From a virus, in IMG/VR virus record IMGVR_UViG_3300042324_001793, positions 34,653 through 98,652 of that record: a stretch of DNA of 64,000 nucleotides; one strand, written 5' to 3'. The position numbers were made by a program, and so were the translations under genes. Positions 1 through 11,758 of the stretch are shown in pieces (the first letter of the stretch is position 1; each line of letters starts with the position of its first letter). Below the pieces are notes generated by a model, which saw only the letters and a list, made by a program, of their open reading frames with translations, was not told the DNA's origin and ran no database searches.

Positions 1-3000
1 CTTGATCCATTTGAACCAGATGTTCCAGACGTTCCAGAAGAACCGTTTGAACCGGATGTACCTGAACTTCCAGCTGAACCTGATGTTCCAGAAGAACCGT
101 TAGAACCGGAAGTACCTGATGTTCCACTTGAGCCGTTTGCACCAGAAGTACCTGATGTACCGCTTGATCCATTTGAACCTGAAGTACCTGATGTACCACT
201 AGTACCTCGTGTCCCAGACGAACCTGAGCTACCATTTGAACCGGATGTACCTGAAGAACCTGAAGTTCCGGATACTCCGTCTATACCAGAAGTTCCGCTT
301 GAACCGGAAGTACCTGAAGTACCAGAAGTACCTCTTGTTCCAGAAGAACCAGAAGAACCATTTGAACCGGAAGTACCAGATGTACCTGAACTTCCATTAG
401 AACCTGACGTACCTGAAGTACCTGAGCTACCATTAGAACCCGAAGTTCCACTTGATCCATTTGAACCAGAAGTACCAGATGTTCCAGAAGAACCGTTAGA
501 GCCGGATGTTCCGGAAGTTCCGCTTGATCCATTTGAACCAGATGTACCTGAAGTTCCACTTGAGCCGTTAGAACCAGATGTTCCTGAAGTACCAGAAGTA
601 CCTCTTGTTCCAGAAGAACCTGAACTACCGTTTGAACCTGAAGTACCAGAGCTTCCATTCGAACCAGAAGTACCTGAAGAACCACTTGTACCACTTGAGC
701 CGTTTGAACCTGACGTTCCAGAAGAACCATTTGAACCTGAAGTTCCCGAAGTTCCCGAAGAACCATTTGAACCTGAAGTTCCAGAAGAACCATTTGAACC
801 TGATGTACCTGATGTGCCTGAAGAACCGGCTGTTCCAGAAGTACCGCTTGTACCGCTTGTACCTCTTGTTCCAGAAGAACCTGAGCTACCATTTGAACCT
901 GACGTACCGGAACTACCATTTGAACCGGAAGTACCTGACGAACCTGAAGTTCCTGATACTCCATCTATACCAGATGTTCCACTTGATCCGTTTGAACCTG
1001 ACGTTCCAGATGTACCAGATGTTCCTGAAGTACCTCTTGTTCCAGAAGAACCGGAGCTACCGTTTGAGCCTGACGTACCTGAACTTCCATTTGAACCTGA
1101 AGTTCCGCTTGTTCCAGAAGAACCATTTGAACCAGATGTTCCTGAAGTTCCAGAAGAACCATTTGAACCGGAAGTACCAGAGGTTCCACTTGATCCATTT
1201 GAACCGGAAGTACCAGAGGTTCCACTTGATCCATTTGAACCAGATGTACCTGATGTACCGCTTGTGCCTCTTGTTCCAGAAGAACCGGAGCTACCGTTTG
1301 AGCCTGAAGTACCTGAACTTCCATTTGAACCTGAAGTTCCGCTTGTACCTGAGCTACCATTAGAACCGCTTGTACCTGATGTACCAGATGTACCAGAAGT
1401 ACCTCGTGTTCCAGAAGAACCGCTTGATCCGTTAGAGCCTGATGTTCCAGAAGAACCTGATGTTCCAGATACTCCATCTATACCAGAAGTTCCAGAAGAT
1501 CCATTAGAACCTGAAGTTCCAGAAGTACCGCTTGTTCCTCTTGTTCCAGAAGAACCACTTGAGCCGTTTGAACCTGAAGTACCACTTGAACCATTTGAAC
1601 CTGAAGTCCCGCTTGAGCCGCTTGAACCGTTTGAACCTGATGTTCCAGATGTTCCACTTGATCCATTTGAACCTGATGTACCAGAGCTTCCATTAGAACC
1701 AGAAGTACCTGACGTACCTGAGCTACCGTTTGAACCTGAAGTACCTGACGTACCTGAGCTACCGTTTGAACCAGACGTACCTGAGCTACCGTTTGAGCCG
1801 CTTGATCCTGAAGTACCAGAAGTACCTGATGCTCCAGATGCGCCGCTTGTTCCAGATGAACCGTTTGAACCGGAAGTACCAGCTGTACCGCTTGTTCCAG
1901 AAGTTCCAGAGCTACCATTTGAACCTGATGTTCCTGAAGTGCCGGAAGAACCATTAGAACCTGAGGTTCCAGAAGAACCGTTTGAACCTGAAGTTCCACT
2001 AGTTCCAGAAGAACCATTTGAACCGGAAGTACCAGCTGTACCTGAAGTACCACTAGTTCCTCTTGTTCCAGAAGAACCACTTGAGCCGTTAGAACCACTT
2101 GAACCGGAAGTACCTGAGCTTCCATTTGAACCGGAAGTACCAGCAGAACCTGAAGTTCCTGATACTCCATCTATACCTGATGTTCCACTTGAACCTGACG
2201 TACCTGAGGTACCGCTTGTACCTGAAGTACCTCGTGTTCCAGAAGAACCTGAGCTACCATTTGAACCACTTGTTCCAGAAGAACCGTTTGAACCTGATGT
2301 TCCACTTGAGCCGGAAGTACCTGAAGAACCTGAAGTACCAGCTGTTCCGGAAGAACCGTTAGAACCAGATGTTCCGGAAGAACCATTTGAACCGGAAGTA
2401 CCGGATGTTCCACTTGATCCGTTTGAACCTGAAGTACCACTTGATCCGTTTGAACCTGATGTTCCGCTTGTTCCTGAGCTACCGTTAGAACCAGAAGTCC
2501 CGCTTGTTCCTGAAGAACCGTTAGAACCAGAAGTCCCAGAAGATCCATTTGAACCGGACGTCCCGCTTGTTCCTGAAGTCCCGCTTGTACCGGATGTTCC
2601 TCTTGTTCCAGAAGAACCTGAGCTTCCATTTGAACCAGAAGTTCCACTTGAGCCGTTAGAACCTGATGTTCCAGCTGAACCTGAGGTTCCGGATACACCG
2701 TCTATACCTGAAGTACCTGAAGAACCGGACGTTCCAGCTGTACCACTTGTTCCGGATGTACCTGAAGTACCTCTTGTTCCAGAAGAACCTGAGCTACCGT
2801 TAGAACCAGAAGTTCCCGAAGAACCGTTTGAACCAGAAGTACCTGATGTACCTGAGCTACCATTTGAACCAGACGTGCCAGATGAACCGTTTGAACCTGA
2901 AGTTCCAGAAGTACCTGAACTTCCATTAGAACCTGAAGTTCCACTAGTTCCAGAAGAACCATTAGAACCTGAAGTTCCACTAGTTCCAGAAGAACCATTA

Positions 3001-5262
3001 GAACCAGAAGTACCTGAAGTACCGCTTGTACCTGAAGTACCTCTTGTTCCAGAAGAACCGCTTGAGCCGTTTGAACCACTAGTTCCAGAAGAACCGTTTG
3101 AACCTGAAGAACCTGATGTACCAGAGCTACCATTTGATCCTGAAGTTCCGCTTGTTCCAGAAGTACCAGAGCTACCATTTGAACCTGAAGTACCAGCTGA
3201 ACCTGATGTTCCAGAAACACCGTCTATACCTGACGTTCCAGAGCTACCATTTGAGCCTGATGTACCTGATGTTCCAGAAGTACCTCTTGTTCCAGAAGAA
3301 CCAGAAGAACCATTTGAACCAGAAGTTCCACTTGAGCCGGAAGTTCCTGAAGAACCTGAAGTTCCAGCGGTTCCAGAAGAACCGGAAGTACCGCTTGAGC
3401 CATTAGACCCAGAAGTTCCGCTTGTTCCAGAAGAACCTGAGCTTCCATTAGAACCAGATGTACCGGATGTACCAGTTGAACCTGATGTACCAGATGTTCC
3501 AGCAGTACCGCTTGAACCATTAGATCCAGAAGTTCCAGAAGAACCTGAAGTTCCAGACGAACCGTTTGATCCTGAAGTACCTGAAGTACCCGAGCTACCG
3601 TTTGAACCGGAAGTTCCTGATGTTCCAGAGCTTCCATTAGAACCAGAAGTTCCAGAAGATCCATTAGAACCAGATGTACCAGAAGTACCTGAAGAACCTG
3701 AAGAACCGGAAGTTCCGCTTGAACCGGATGTTCCTGACGTACCTGAACTTCCATTTGAACCAGAAGTCCCAGATGTTCCTGAAGAACCATTAGAACCCGA
3801 TGTTCCTGAAGTACCTCTTGTTCCAGAAGAACCAGAAGAACCATTTGAACCAGAAGTTCCAGAAGTACCAGCAGAACCTGACGTTCCTGATACTCCATCT
3901 ATACCTGATGTTCCGCTTGAACCTGAAGTACCTGAAGTACCTCTTGTTCCAGAAGAACCTGAAGAGCCATTTGAACCAGAAGTTCCAGAAGAACCGTTTG
4001 ATCCTGAAGTACCTGAAGTACCTGAACTTCCATTTGAACCTGAAGTCCCAGATGTTCCGGAAGAACCGTTTGACCCGGAAGTTCCAGAAGTACCTGAGCT
4101 TCCATTTGAACCGGAAGTACCTGATGTTCCTGAAGTACCCGATGTTCCTGAGCTACCATTTGAACCTGATGTACCTGAAGTACCAGAGCTTCCGTTTGAA
4201 CCAGAAGTTCCAGATGTTCCAGAAGAACCATTTGAACCGGACGTACCGCTTGTTCCAGAAGAACCATTTGAACCTGATGTTCCGGATGTTCCAGAAGTAC
4301 CTCTTGTTCCAGAAGAACCAGACGAACCGTTTGAACCAGAAGTTCCGGAGCTTCCATTTGATCCTGAAGTACCAGCTGAACCTGACGTTCCTGATACTCC
4401 ATCTATACCGGAAGTTCCCGAGCTACCACTTGTACCTGAAGTACCGCTTGTTCCAGAAGTACCTCGTGTTCCAGAAGAACCTGAACTTCCATTTGAACCG
4501 GAAGTTCCTGATGTGCCAGAGCTTCCATTAGAACCAGAAGTTCCAGAAGAACCGCTTGTACCACTTGATCCGTTTGACCCTGAAGTTCCAGATGTTCCAG
4601 AAGAACCGTTTGAACCTGATGTACCTGAAGTTCCAGAAGATCCATTAGAACCAGATGTACCAGAAGATCCATTAGAACCTGAGGTTCCAGAAGAACCTGA
4701 AGTACCGGATGTACCATTTGAACCATCTACTCCGCTTATACCTGAAGTACCAGAAGTACCTCGTGTTCCAGAAGAACCTGAGCTACCATTTGAACCACTT
4801 GTTCCAGAAGAACCGTTTGAACCTGAAGTTCCACTTGATCCGTTTGAACCTGAAGTTCCAGAAGAACCATTAGAGCCTGAAGTACCAGCAGAACCTGAAG
4901 TTCCAGATACTCCATCTATACCGGAAGTACCAGAAGAACCGGCTGTTCCGGAACTTCCATTTGATCCTGAAGTACCGCTTGAGCCGTTTGAACCAGAAGT
5001 ACCTGACGTTCCTGAGCTGCCGTTTGAACCTGAAGTTCCAGCTGTTCCAGAAGAACCATTAGAACCGCTTGTCCCAGAAGTACCTGAGCTACCATTAGAA
5101 CCAGATGTTCCACTTGAGCCGTTTGAACCAGAAGTACCGGCGGTTCCTGAGGTTCCAGACGTACCTGAAGTTCCTGAGGTTCCGCTTGTACCAGTCGATC
5201 CTGACGTTCCGGATGTTCCGCTTGTACCAGCAGTGCCTGATGAACCTGATGTTCCAGAAGAA
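1..5262 (-). repeat. Gly-X-Y collagen-like tract 2 (C-terminal side)
   Basis: More than 580 consecutive Gly-X-Y triplets continue past the left edge. X and Y are almost only Ser, Thr and Asn. Arg-containing GTRG triplets occur about 19 times here (for example near 187, 321, 601, 865, 1033, 2230, 3283, 4463 and 4757) and I did not see them in the other tract. GIDGV markers lie at 271, 955, 1468, 2161, 2692, 3214, 3889, 4393 and 4906, with a variant at 4725. The mirror reading on the plus strand gives a long PEVPEEP-type open frame, which is an artefact of the repeat. Confidence 0.9.
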
Positions 5263-8200
5263 CTTGAAATTTGGCCAGTTGAGGTTAACACAAAAGAGTA
5301 ATTTTGAGTTCCCTCAGTGTACCAAGTCACATCATGATTTCCACTAGACTGATCGACTACGTATATTTTAACAATCATTCTATCCGTTGGATTAATAGTT
5401 GTTGTTGGTAGCACTACATCAACGTTAGCTTCAACTGGAATCGTTGAACTAATCCAACCTATAAGAACTTGATTAGTTGGTATTACTGTTCCATAACTAA
5501 CACCTGCACTATTTGCTAATTCAATAGTAACAAATGTGTCTGTATTAAATCCTGCGCCGTCTTTTAAGAAATGTAAATGGAATCTTTGTGTTCCTCCTGG
5601 TATTACAGAAAATCCTAATTCAGGAGTTATAAATTGTTGTACTAATACTGGAGTAGTACCTGTTGTAGTTTTAAGTATTGATTGTTGAGCAGCGCCGGTC
5701 GGATTAATATTTAGGTCTCTATACGTACCTATTCCAGAAGCAACTGACTGATTAAAATAATAAATTTGACCTGCCGATATTCCAGTAGCTCCACTAGTTC
5801 CTGAAGAACCAGATGTTCCACTTGAACCGGAAGTTCCAGAAGTTCCGCTTGTTCCAGAAGTTCCTGACGAACCTGAAGTTCCAGAAGTTCCGCTTGTACC
5901 CGCCGTGCCGGATGAACCTGATGTTCCCGAAGTTCCACTTGAACCAGAAGTTCCAGTAGTTCCAGAAGAACCTGATGTTCCAGCCGTTCCGCTTGATCCA
6001 TTTGAACCAGATGTTCCTGACGAACCAGAAGTACCTGAGCTACCGTCTGAACCTGAAGTTCCAGAAGAACCATTTGTTCCTGAGACTCCGTCTATTCCAG
6101 AAGTACCTGAAGAACCATCTGATCCTGACGTTCCAGAAGAACCATTTGAACCTGATGTACCAGATGTTCCTGACGAACCATTAGAACCACTTGTTCCAGA
6201 AGTACCTGAGCTACCATTTGAACCGGAAGTCCCTGATGTTCCAGAAGAACCGTTAGAACCTGATGTTCCTGACGAACCAGAAGTACCTGAGCTACCGTCT
6301 GAACCCGATGTTCCAGAAGAACCGTTTGAACCTGAAGTACCAGATGAACCGTTAGAACCTGATGTTCCTGACGAACCAGAAGTACCTGAGCTACCGGCTG
6401 AACCTGACGTACCAGAAGAACCATTTGTTCCTGAGACTCCGTCTATTCCACTAGTACCTGAAGAACCATCTGAGCCTGAAGTTCCAGAAGAACCATTTGA
6501 ACCTGATGTACCAGAGGTACCATTTGAACCTGAAGTTCCAGAAGAACCATTTGAACCAGAAGTACCTGATGTTCCAGAAGAACCGTTTGAACCTGAAGTA
6601 CCTGAAGTACCAGTTGAACCAGAAGTACCGGATGTTCCTGAAGAACCGTCTGAACCTGAAGTTCCTGAAGAACCGTTTGAACCTGATGTTCCAGAGCTAC
6701 CATTTGAACCTGAAGTACCTGAAGTACCTGAGCTACCATCTGAGCCGGAAGTTCCGCTTGAGCCGTTTGTTCCTGAGACTCCATCTATTCCAGAAGTTCC
6801 AGAAGAACCGTCTGAACCTGATGTACCGCTTGAGCCGTTAGAGCCTGAAGTACCAGATGTACCAGATGTTCCCGAAGAACCGTTAGAACCTGAAGTACCT
6901 GAAGTTCCAGAAGAACCTGAAGTACCAGAGCTACCGTTTGAGCCTGAAGTACCTGAGCTACCGTCTGAGCCACTAGTACCAGAAGAACCATTTGAACCAG
7001 ATGTTCCTGAAGTACCAGAGCTACCATTTGAACCGGAGGTACCTGATGTTCCAGAAGAACCTGAAGTACCTGAGCTACCATCTGAACCTGATGTTCCCGA
7101 AGAACCATTTGTTCCAGAAACTCCGTCTATTCCAGAAGTTCCAGAAGAACCGTCTGAACCGCTAGTACCGCTTGAGCCGTTTGAACCCGAAGTTCCAGAA
7201 GAACCGTTTGAACCTGAAGTTCCGCTTGTGCCGGAAGTTCCAGCTGAACCACTTGTTCCACTTGATCCGCTAGTACCCGAGCTACCATTTGAGCCACTAG
7301 TACCTGAGCTACCATTTGAACCTGAAGTACCCGAAGTACCAGATGAACCAGAAGTACCGCTTGAGCCGTTTGAACCTGAAGTTCCTGAAGTACCTGAAGA
7401 ACCGTTAGAACCAGAAGTACCTGAGCTACCGTCTGAACCTGACGTACCTGCTGAACCTGAAGTTCCTGATACACCATCTATTCCAGAAGTACCTGAAGAA
7501 CCATCTGAACCTGAAGTTCCAGAAGAACCGTTTGAACCTGATGTACCGGATGTTCCAGAAGAACCGTTTGATCCTGAAGTTCCAGAAGAACCATCTGAAC
7601 CTGACGTACCAGATGAACCATTTGTTCCTGAGACTCCATCTATTCCTGATGTACCTGAGCTACCGTCTGATCCTGAAGTACCTGAGGTACCATTTGAACC
7701 TGAAGTACCTGAGGTACCATTTGAACCGTTTGAACCTGAAGTTCCGTTTGAACCCGAAGTTCCAGAAGAACCATCTGAACCGGACGTACCGGCAGAACCT
7801 GAAGTTCCTGATACTCCGTCTATTCCAGAAGTACCTGAGCTACCGTCTGATCCTGAAGTACCTGAGCTACCGTTTGATCCTGAAGTTCCAGAGCTACCAT
7901 TTGAACCTGAAGTACCTGAGGTACCATTTGAACCTGAAGTACCGCTTGAGCCATCTGACCCTGAAGTTCCAGCCGAACCTGATGTTCCTGAGACTCCGTC
8001 TATTCCTGATGTTCCGGAAGATCCATTTGAACCAGAAGTTCCAGAAGAACCGTTTGAACCGGAAGTTCCAGAAGAACCATTTGAACCGGAAGTACCTGAG
8101 CTACCGTCTGAACCTGACGTACCTGCTGAACCTGAAGTTCCGGAAACTCCGTCTATTCCTGATGTTCCCGAAGAACCGTCTGACCCTGAAGTTCCAGAGC

Positions 8201-9590
8201 TACCATTTGAGCCTGATGTACCGCTTGAGCCGTTAGAACCTGAAGTTCCAGAAGAACCGTTTGAGCCTGATGTTCCAGAGCTACCGTCTGAACCGCTTGT
8301 TCCAGAAGAACCGCTTGTTCCTGAGACTCCATCTATTCCTGAAGTACCTGAACTACCGTCTGAACCAGAAGTACCTGAAGTACCGGCTGACCCTGAAGTA
8401 CCTGATGTTCCCGAAGAACCTGAAGTACCTGAGCTACCGTCTGAACCTGAAGTTCCAGCTGAACCTGAAGTTCCGGAAACTCCATCTATTCCTGAAGTAC
8501 CTGAGCTACCGTCTGAACCAGAAGTACCTGAAGAACCTGATGTACCAGTTGAACCAGAAGTACCTGATGTACCTGATGTACCTGAGCTACCGTCTGAACC
8601 TGAAGTTCCAGAAGAACCGTTTGTTCCAGAGACTCCATCTATTCCTGAAGTACCTGAGCTACCGTCTGAACCAGAAGTACCTGAAGAACCTGATGTACCA
8701 GTTGAACCAGAAGTACCTGATGTACCTGAGCTGCCGTCTGAACCTGAAGTTCCAGAAGAACCGTTTGTTCCAGAGACTCCATCTATTCCTGAAGTACCAG
8801 AGCTGCCATCTGCACCAGAAGTCCCAGCTGAACCAGACGTTCCACTTGAACCGTTTGAGCCGGATGTACCAGAAGTACCGGTTGAACCGGACGTACCTGA
8901 AGTACCTGACGTACCAGATGAACCGGCAGTACCGGAAGTTCCACTTGTTCCTGAAGTACCGGATGAACTAGTAAGTCCATCTTCTAATGTTGTACCAATA
9001 TAGTAAAAACCTTTAATATATGGATCAACTGATCCATAAGTAGAAGTTAAATAAGTAACCATTGAATCTGATAATAGTAGAATACCATTATCGTAATTAA
9101 AAACCCAACTTACTTCAGTGCCTGCATTATCAGTAGTTAAGATTTGGGTTCCGCCTGATGCAGGATTACCATTCCAAAATTCAGCGGTCCATCCAATTGA
9201 AGGAGCACCGCTTGCTTGCAATATCTTTTGAGGTTGAATCCAGTCTAGGATTTGTGTGTTAAAATCGTTAAGCGTCGAACAGGCTACCCATGTAGTATTA
9301 TTACCTGAAATAACTTGACTTAATTCTACGGCATTTCCTGTAGAATATGCGTCTGCTACAATCGTTTCCAACGGTTGACCTGATGCTAATAGAGCAACAG
9401 CCGCTGATTTATTTGCAACTGGGTTTTGTTTAACAACATCGAACTGAGTTAAAACTCGAGCAGCTGATATATTAGGGTTAAACGCAAACTTTGCTTCGTA
9501 CCAATTAAAATTAGAGGCAGAATCAATTACGTTTGCGGCTTGGACCTTAAATACGAGTTTTAATCTTTCATTATCTGTATAGCCTGCCAT
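1..9590 (-). CDS. Giant collagen-like virion fibre protein (partial, C terminus beyond left edge)
   Basis: Reading from the ATG at 9588-9590, the minus-strand frame stays open to the window edge, giving at least 3196 codons; I translated the non-repetitive parts codon by codon and found no stop. Residues 1 to about 209 form a non-repetitive head beginning [18 protein letters not shown]. Residues about 210-1270 are uninterrupted Gly-X-Y triplets (mostly GTS, GSS, GSN, with GID-GVS). A globular segment of about 170 residues follows, then a second Gly-X-Y tract runs off the edge. Proline is practically absent from the tracts, unlike animal collagen, so the helix would rely on Thr/Ser, perhaps glycosylated. 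It is the last gene of the run 11697-9598-9590 and starts 7 nt after the preceding stop. A trimeric tail or surface fibre is the likely role; the exact one is unknown. Confidence 0.9.
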   Translation of the reverse strand, partial: MAGYTDNERLKLVFKVQAANVIDSASNFNWYEAKFAFNPNISAARVLTQFDVVKQNPVANKSAAVALLASGQPLETIVADAYSTGNAVELSQVISGNNTTWVACSTLNDFNTQILDWIQPQKILQASGAPSIGWTAEFWNGNPASGGTQILTTDNAGTEVSWVFNYDNGILLLSDSMVTYLTSTYGSVDPYIKGFYYIGTTLEDGLTSSSGTSGTSGTSGTAGSSGTSGTSGTSGSTGTSGTSGSNGSSGTSGSAGTSGADGSSGTSGIDGVSGTNGSSGTSGSDGSSGTSGTSGSTGTSGSSGTSGSDGSSGTSGIDGVSGTNGSSGTSGSDGSSGTSGTSGTSGSTGTSGSSGTSGSDGSSGTSGIDGVSGTSGSAGTSGSDGSSGTSGSSGTSGTSGSAGTSGTSGSDGSSGTSGIDGVSGTSGSSGTSGSDGSSGTSGSNGSSGTSGSNGSSGTSGSNGSSGTSGSDGSSGTSGIDGVSGTSGSAGTSGSDGSSGTSGSNGSSGTSGSNGSSGTSGSNGSSGTSGIDGVSGTSGSAGTSGSDGSSGTSGSNGTSGTSGSNGSSGTSGSNGSSGTSGSDGSSGTSGIDGVSGTSGSAGTSGSDGSSGTSGSNGTSGSNGSNGTSGTSGSNGTSGTSGSDGSSGTSGIDGVSGTNGSSGTSGSDGSSGTSGSNGSSGTSGTSGSNGSSGTSGSDGSSGTSGIDGVSGTSGSAGTSGSDGSSGTSGSNGSSGTSGTSGSNGSSGTSGSSGTSGTSGSNGSSGTSGSNGSSGTSGSSGTSGSAGTSGTSGTSGSNGSSGTSGSNGSSGTSGSDGSSGTSGIDGVSGTNGSSGTSGSDGSSGTSGSSGTSGTSGSNGSSGTSGTSGSNGSSGTSGSDGSSGTSGSNGSSGTSGSSGTSGTSGSNGSSGTSGTSGTSGSNGSSGTSGSDGSSGTSGIDGVSGTNGSSGTSGSDGSSGTSGTSGSNGSSGTSGSNGSSGTSGSDGSSGTSGTSGSTGTSGTSGSNGSSGTSGTSGSNGSSGTSGSNGTSGTSGSNGSSGTSGSDGSSGTSGIDGVSGTNGSSGTSGSAGSSGTSGSSGTSGSNGSSGTSGSNGSSGTSGSDGSSGTSGSSGTSGSNGSSGTSGTSGSNGSSGTSGTSGSNGSSGTSGTSGSNGSSGTSGSDGSSGTSGIDGVSGTNGSSGTSGSDGSSGTSGSSGTSGSNGSSGTAGTSGSSGTTGTSGSSGTSGTSGSSGTAGTSGTSGTSGSSGTSGTSGTSGTSGSSGTSGSSGTSGATGISAGQIYYFNQSVASGIGTYRDLNINPTGAAQQSILKTTTGTTPVLVQQFITPELGFSVIPGGTQRFHLHFLKDGAGFNTDTFVTIELANSAGVSYGTVIPTNQVLIGWISSTIPVEANVDVVLPTTTINPTDRMIVKIYVVDQSSGNHDVTWYTEGTQNYSFVLTSTGQISSSSGTSGSSGTAGTSGTSGTSGSTGTSGTSGTSGTSGTSGTAGTSGSNGSSGTSGSNGSSGTSGTSGSNGSSGTAGTSGSNGSSGTSGTSGSNGSSGTSGSNGSSGTAGSSGTSGIDGVSGTSGSAGTSGSNGSSGTSGSNGSSGTSGSNGSSGTSGSNGSSGSSGTRGTSGTSGISGVDGSNGTSGTSGSSGTSGSNGSSGTSGSNGSSGTSGTSGSNGSSGTSGTSGSNGSSGTSGSSGTSGSNGSSGTSGTSGSNGSSGSSGTRGTSGTSGTSGTSGSSGTSGIDGVSGTSGSAGTSGSNGSSGTSGSNGSSGSSGTRGTSGTSGTSGSNGSSGTSGTSGSNGSSGTSGTSGSNGSSGTSGTSGSNGSSGTSGTSGTSGTSGSNGSSGTSGTSGSNGSSGTSGTSGSNGSSGTSGTSGSNGSSGTSGSNGSSGSSGTRGTSGTSGSSGTSGIDGVSGTSGSAGTSGTSGSNGSSGSSGTRGTSGTSGSNGSSGTSGTSGSNGSSGTSGTSGSSGTSGSSGSSGTSGTSGSNGSSGTSGSNGSSGTSGTSGSNGSSGTSGTSGSNGSSGTSGSSGTSGSNGSSGTAGTSGTSGSTGTSGTSGSNGSSGSSGTSGTSGSNGSSGTSGSSGTAGTSGSSGTSGSSGTSGSNGSSGSSGTRGTSGTSGTSGSNGSSGTSGIDGVSGTSGSAGTSGSNGSSGTSGTSGTSGSNGSSGTSGSSGSNGSSGTSGSNGSSGSSGTRGTSGTSGTSGTSGSNGSSGTSGTSGSNGSSGTSGTSGSNGSSGTSGTSGSNGSSGTSGSNGSSGTSGTSGSNGSSGTSGSNGSSGSSGTRGTSGTSGTSGTAGTSGSSGTSGIDGVSGTSGSAGTSGSNGSSGTSGSNGSSGSSGTRGTSGTSGTSGTSGTSGSNGSSGTSGSNGSSGTSGTSGSNGSSGTSGTSGSNGSSGTSGSNGSSGTSGTSGSNGSSGTSGSNGSSGTAGTSGSSGTSGSSGTSGSNGSSGTSGSNGSSGSSGTRGTSGTSGTSGTSGSSGTSGIDGVSGTSGSAGTSGSNGSSGTSGSSGSNGSSGSSGTRGTSGTSGTAGTSGSNGSSGTSGTSGSNGSSGTSGSNGSSGTSGTSGSNGSSGTSGTSGTAGTSGSNGSSGTSGASGASGTSGTSGSSGSNGSSGTSGSNGSSGTSGTSGSNGSSGTSGTSGSNGSSGTSGSNGSSGTSGTSGSNGSSGSSGTSGSNGSSGTSGSNGSSGSSGTRGTSGTSGTSGSNGSSGTSGIDGVSGTSGSSGTSGSNGSSGSSGTRGTSGTSGTSGTSGSNGSSGTSGTSGSNGSSGTSGSNGSSGSSGTRGTSGTSGTSGSNGSSGTSGTSGSNGSSGTSGTSGSNGSSGTSGTSGSNGSSGTSGTSGSNGSSGTSGSNGSSGSSGTRGTSGTSGTSGTSGSNGSSGTSGIDGVSGTSGSSGTSGSNGSSGTSGSNGSSGSSGTRGTSGTSGTSGTAGSSGTSGTSGSNGSSGTSGSNGSSGTSGTSGSNGSSGTSGSNGSSGTSGSSGTSGSNGSSGTSGSNGSSGSSGTRGTSGTSGTSGSNGSSGTSGTSGSNGSSGTSGTSGSNGSSGTSGTSGSNGSSGTSGSNGSSGTSGTSGSNGSSGTSGTSGSNGSSGSSGTRGTSGTSGTSGSSGTSGIDGVSGTSGSSGTSGSNGSSGSSGTRGTSGTSGTSGSNGSSGTSGTSGANGSSGTSGTSGSNGSSGTSGSAGSSGTSGSNGSSGTSGTSGSNGS
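5263..5784 (-). other. Globular domain embedded between the two collagen-like tracts
   Basis: Residues about 1270-1442 of the giant fibre protein leave the Gly-X-Y pattern and read as a mixed hydrophobic/polar sequence with many alternating beta-like stretches ([43 protein letters not shown]). It looks like a beta-sandwich knob in the fibre shaft. I do not recognise the family. Confidence 0.75.
5785..8965 (-). repeat. Gly-X-Y collagen-like tract 1 (N-terminal side)
   Basis: About 353 Gly-X-Y triplets. GIDGV markers recur at 6082, 6433, 6775, 7117, 7468, 7630, 7810, 7990, 8143, 8323, 8476, 8629 and 8773. Spacings are 144-180 nt close to the head and 342-351 nt further in, all multiples of 9, so the triplet register is never broken. 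Confidence 0.9.
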
Positions 9591-9597
9591 TTACTAA

Positions 9598-9798
9598 TTA
9601 TATTATTTCGTTTTCTATTGATTCTTCCTGGTTTGCCTCATATAATTGACCTTCGTATTCTGCAACCATAATATTAAATTCATTTATTGTTGTTTTAAAT
9701 ACGTTAACCATATCATCAGAAACTCGTATACTAAGAGAAACACTCTGCTTATCTTTATCTATTTTAACCTTAAGCTTTTTATCGAAACTTTTTTCCAT
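9598..9798 (-). CDS. Small hypothetical protein between two fibre genes
   Basis: A 66-residue, highly charged soluble protein, with a basic N-terminal third (MEKSFDKKLKVKIDKDK) and an acidic tail (EGQLYEANQEESIENEII). No membrane segment or signal peptide is visible. It sits in the tight run 11697-9814, 9798-9598, 9590 onward, with gaps of 15 and 7 nt, so it should be co-transcribed with the flanking fibre genes. An assembly or chaperone role for the fibre is possible by position only. The start is the only ATG giving this frame; the leader is A-rich, as for its neighbours. Confidence 0.6.
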   Translation of the reverse strand: MEKSFDKKLKVKIDKDKQSVSLSIRVSDDMVNVFKTTINEFNIMVAEYEGQLYEANQEESIENEII

Positions 9799-9813
9799 AT
9801 TATTAATTTTTTT

Positions 9814-11697
9814 TTAGTTGAATGTTACAGTCACTGTATCGATTCTAATAGCTGAATTGTGGATTTTAAATTCTACGTATATTCCGTTTGTTGCATTAAA
9901 TCCTCCAAATGTTCCATTTATTGTATTTCCACTGGATGAACCTAATCGGATTTGACCATCAGTTGCACCATCATCAAATGTTCCAAAATTATAACCTGAA
10001 CCGTTTAGGATTAATGGATACGAAGTAGGTCCAAAAACTCCAACGGTTGCTCCTATTTTACGAACAGTTACAGTAAGAGCACCGCTAATTAAATCAGCTA
10101 GAGCAGATCCGCCTGCGAAAGTTCCAGCGAATACCATTGAAAAACTAGGAATTGGAACGCTTGACGAACTTAGTGTAGTATAAAATTTTCTATAGTACGA
10201 TGCAGCTGCAGTAAGTGAAGAATAGTTTGGGTTTGAACCATTTAAGTCTGATTTAAAAGCAGCTAGATCGGGTTGAATTGTTGCAGTATTTGGTGCAGTT
10301 AAGAAATATTGATCAGGTCTAACGATTGTACCACCGACAACGCAAGCATTTCCGTTTGATAGACTTGCGGTAGAAACCCATGCAGTCGTGTAATCGCTTT
10401 GTAATCTAAAAGCCTCATCGTCAAATCGCTCTACGTATTGAGTGCTATTTCCACTAGTTGGATATGTGTCCACTAATATTGAATGAGTTGAAGAAGATTT
10501 AGTTCCGCCTGAAGACCATGGATCAAATAGTGAAGCAGTCGCGGCTGCAGTTGCTCCTCGATACCTAAAATTTGAAGAATTAATCGCCCAATTTAAAATA
10601 TCATATTCAGCAGCTGTATTGTTGAAGAAATTGGTCCATCCAGTAAAAGTACCAGAAGTTGGTGACCATGCATATTCAGCAATAGTTGGAACTCCGTACG
10701 ATGGTGCAACAAATTGAAAATTAGTATTTGCGCCAAGAGCACGGCCTTGAGTATTTGCGTTTAGGTTATTAATTGCATCAACGTGTGCACTAAACTGTGA
10801 AGTTAGAGTGTAGTACTCAACACCGCTTAGATGCTTGGTTACAATATTTCCTAGAGTTTCTTCGATTGTACAAGTTGAACCGGCTCCAAAGCTTGGAGTA
10901 GATGCATTTGTATCAAAGAAAACTGCAGATTGTGTATAAGTGAAAGTTTGAGCACCATCACTAGTTGAATCAGTTAGGTTTGTAATAACTATATTGTATT
11001 TACCGCCGTCTATTAAACCTACGCCAGATAGTACTTGATCAATATCAACGGTTACGGTAATGTCAGCTTTTTGTTTTAAACTATCAGTTGCAAAACCGGC
11101 AATAATAATGTCAATACCGTCTGTACTTGAATATGTCCCGTCTGCAGTAACTCCCTGAGAAAATGTTGAAATAATAGTGGTGCCATCTGCATCATATACA
11201 TCAACGGTTACCGTAGCGTCTCCGCCTTGACCAGTTACCGCATTTGCTGTACTGAATGAGACTGTGCTACTAGTTGTCGTTGACTGATTTGTACCTGCCC
11301 AAGTTCCAGCCTTAAATGGAGTTCCTTCAGTCGTTGGATTGCTTATTCTAACCGTTGATCTAGCTAAAGTTTCTGATACTAATCCAGACGAGGTTCCGTC
11401 GTTTGTGCCAAAGTGACTTGCGAATGTTGGAGTAGGAACGTAAACATTTATTGTACTTGAATCTCCAGGTTTCTGAGCTCCAAGTATATCAATTCCAACA
11501 AAATTAACTTTTGAATAATTTCCGACAAGAACGCCTTCATCATAAAAATCAATTCCGCTAATTCCACTTGAGCCGGTATTTGGAGAATCATTCCAATATA
11601 AATTACCCGAATTATCTATTGCTAAAAATTTAGTCTTGGTGTTATCCTGGGATACTCCGCTAAGATCAACTTGTTTTATTTTAAGTTTGTGGGACAT
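9814..11697 (-). CDS. Putative tail fibre / virion surface protein
   Basis: A 627-residue protein rich in Ser, Thr, Gly and Asn, with alternating beta-strand-like sequence throughout and no transmembrane segment. The N terminus (MSHKLKIKQVDLSGVSQDN) has the short strand-turn character of other fibre N termini in this module, followed near residue 45 by a brief Gly/Ser stretch (TGSSGISGIDF) resembling the triplets of the neighbouring giant fibre. The rest looks like phage adhesin or fibre beta structure. It leads a three-gene run ending in the collagen-like gene and has a late-type ATAAATAA motif at 11728-11736 just upstream. I do not recognise a specific family, so function is inferred from composition and position. 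Confidence 0.65.
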   Translation of the reverse strand: MSHKLKIKQVDLSGVSQDNTKTKFLAIDNSGNLYWNDSPNTGSSGISGIDFYDEGVLVGNYSKVNFVGIDILGAQKPGDSSTINVYVPTPTFASHFGTNDGTSSGLVSETLARSTVRISNPTTEGTPFKAGTWAGTNQSTTTSSTVSFSTANAVTGQGGDATVTVDVYDADGTTIISTFSQGVTADGTYSSTDGIDIIIAGFATDSLKQKADITVTVDIDQVLSGVGLIDGGKYNIVITNLTDSTSDGAQTFTYTQSAVFFDTNASTPSFGAGSTCTIEETLGNIVTKHLSGVEYYTLTSQFSAHVDAINNLNANTQGRALGANTNFQFVAPSYGVPTIAEYAWSPTSGTFTGWTNFFNNTAAEYDILNWAINSSNFRYRGATAAATASLFDPWSSGGTKSSSTHSILVDTYPTSGNSTQYVERFDDEAFRLQSDYTTAWVSTASLSNGNACVVGGTIVRPDQYFLTAPNTATIQPDLAAFKSDLNGSNPNYSSLTAAASYYRKFYTTLSSSSVPIPSFSMVFAGTFAGGSALADLISGALTVTVRKIGATVGVFGPTSYPLILNGSGYNFGTFDDGATDGQIRLGSSSGNTINGTFGGFNATNGIYVEFKIHNSAIRIDTVTVTFN

Positions 11698-11727
11698 TCG
11701 GTTTTAATTTACATTTTTCTACTACAG

Positions 11728-11736
11728 TTATTTATC
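11728..11736 (-). promoter_or_regulatory. Candidate T4-type late promoter core (GATAAATAACTG)
   Basis: On the minus strand this reads GATAAATAACTG, about 30 nt before the ATG at 11697. It matches the motif found before several other late genes here and resembles the T4 late consensus TATAAATA. Confidence 0.6.
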
Positions 11737-11758
11737 ATCACTAGTAGATCCAAGTAAT

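Noticed and set aside
281-5113. Chains of minus-strand frames with [12 protein letters not shown]-type Gln/Leu/Val-rich proteins
   Set aside because: These are the out-of-frame reading of the same collagen repeats, broken at each GIDGV marker; the true frame is continuous through all of them.
814-5301. A 1495-codon plus-strand frame made of [10 protein letters not shown]-type repeats
   Set aside because: It is the mirror of the Gly-X-Y gene on the other strand. The repeat codons cannot form stops in this frame; there is no promoter, leader or non-repetitive domain, and the minus-strand frame has a head, a knob and a sensible start.
1-8965. Dense short DNA repeats suggestive of a CRISPR array or minisatellite
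   Set aside because: The repeats follow a 9-nt coding period with synonymous variation and no constant spacer/repeat structure; they are explained by Gly-X-Y coding.
5905-9003. A second long plus-strand PEVP-type frame (1032 codons)
   Set aside because: Same artefact opposite collagen tract 1; it collapses into random sequence as soon as the repeat ends.
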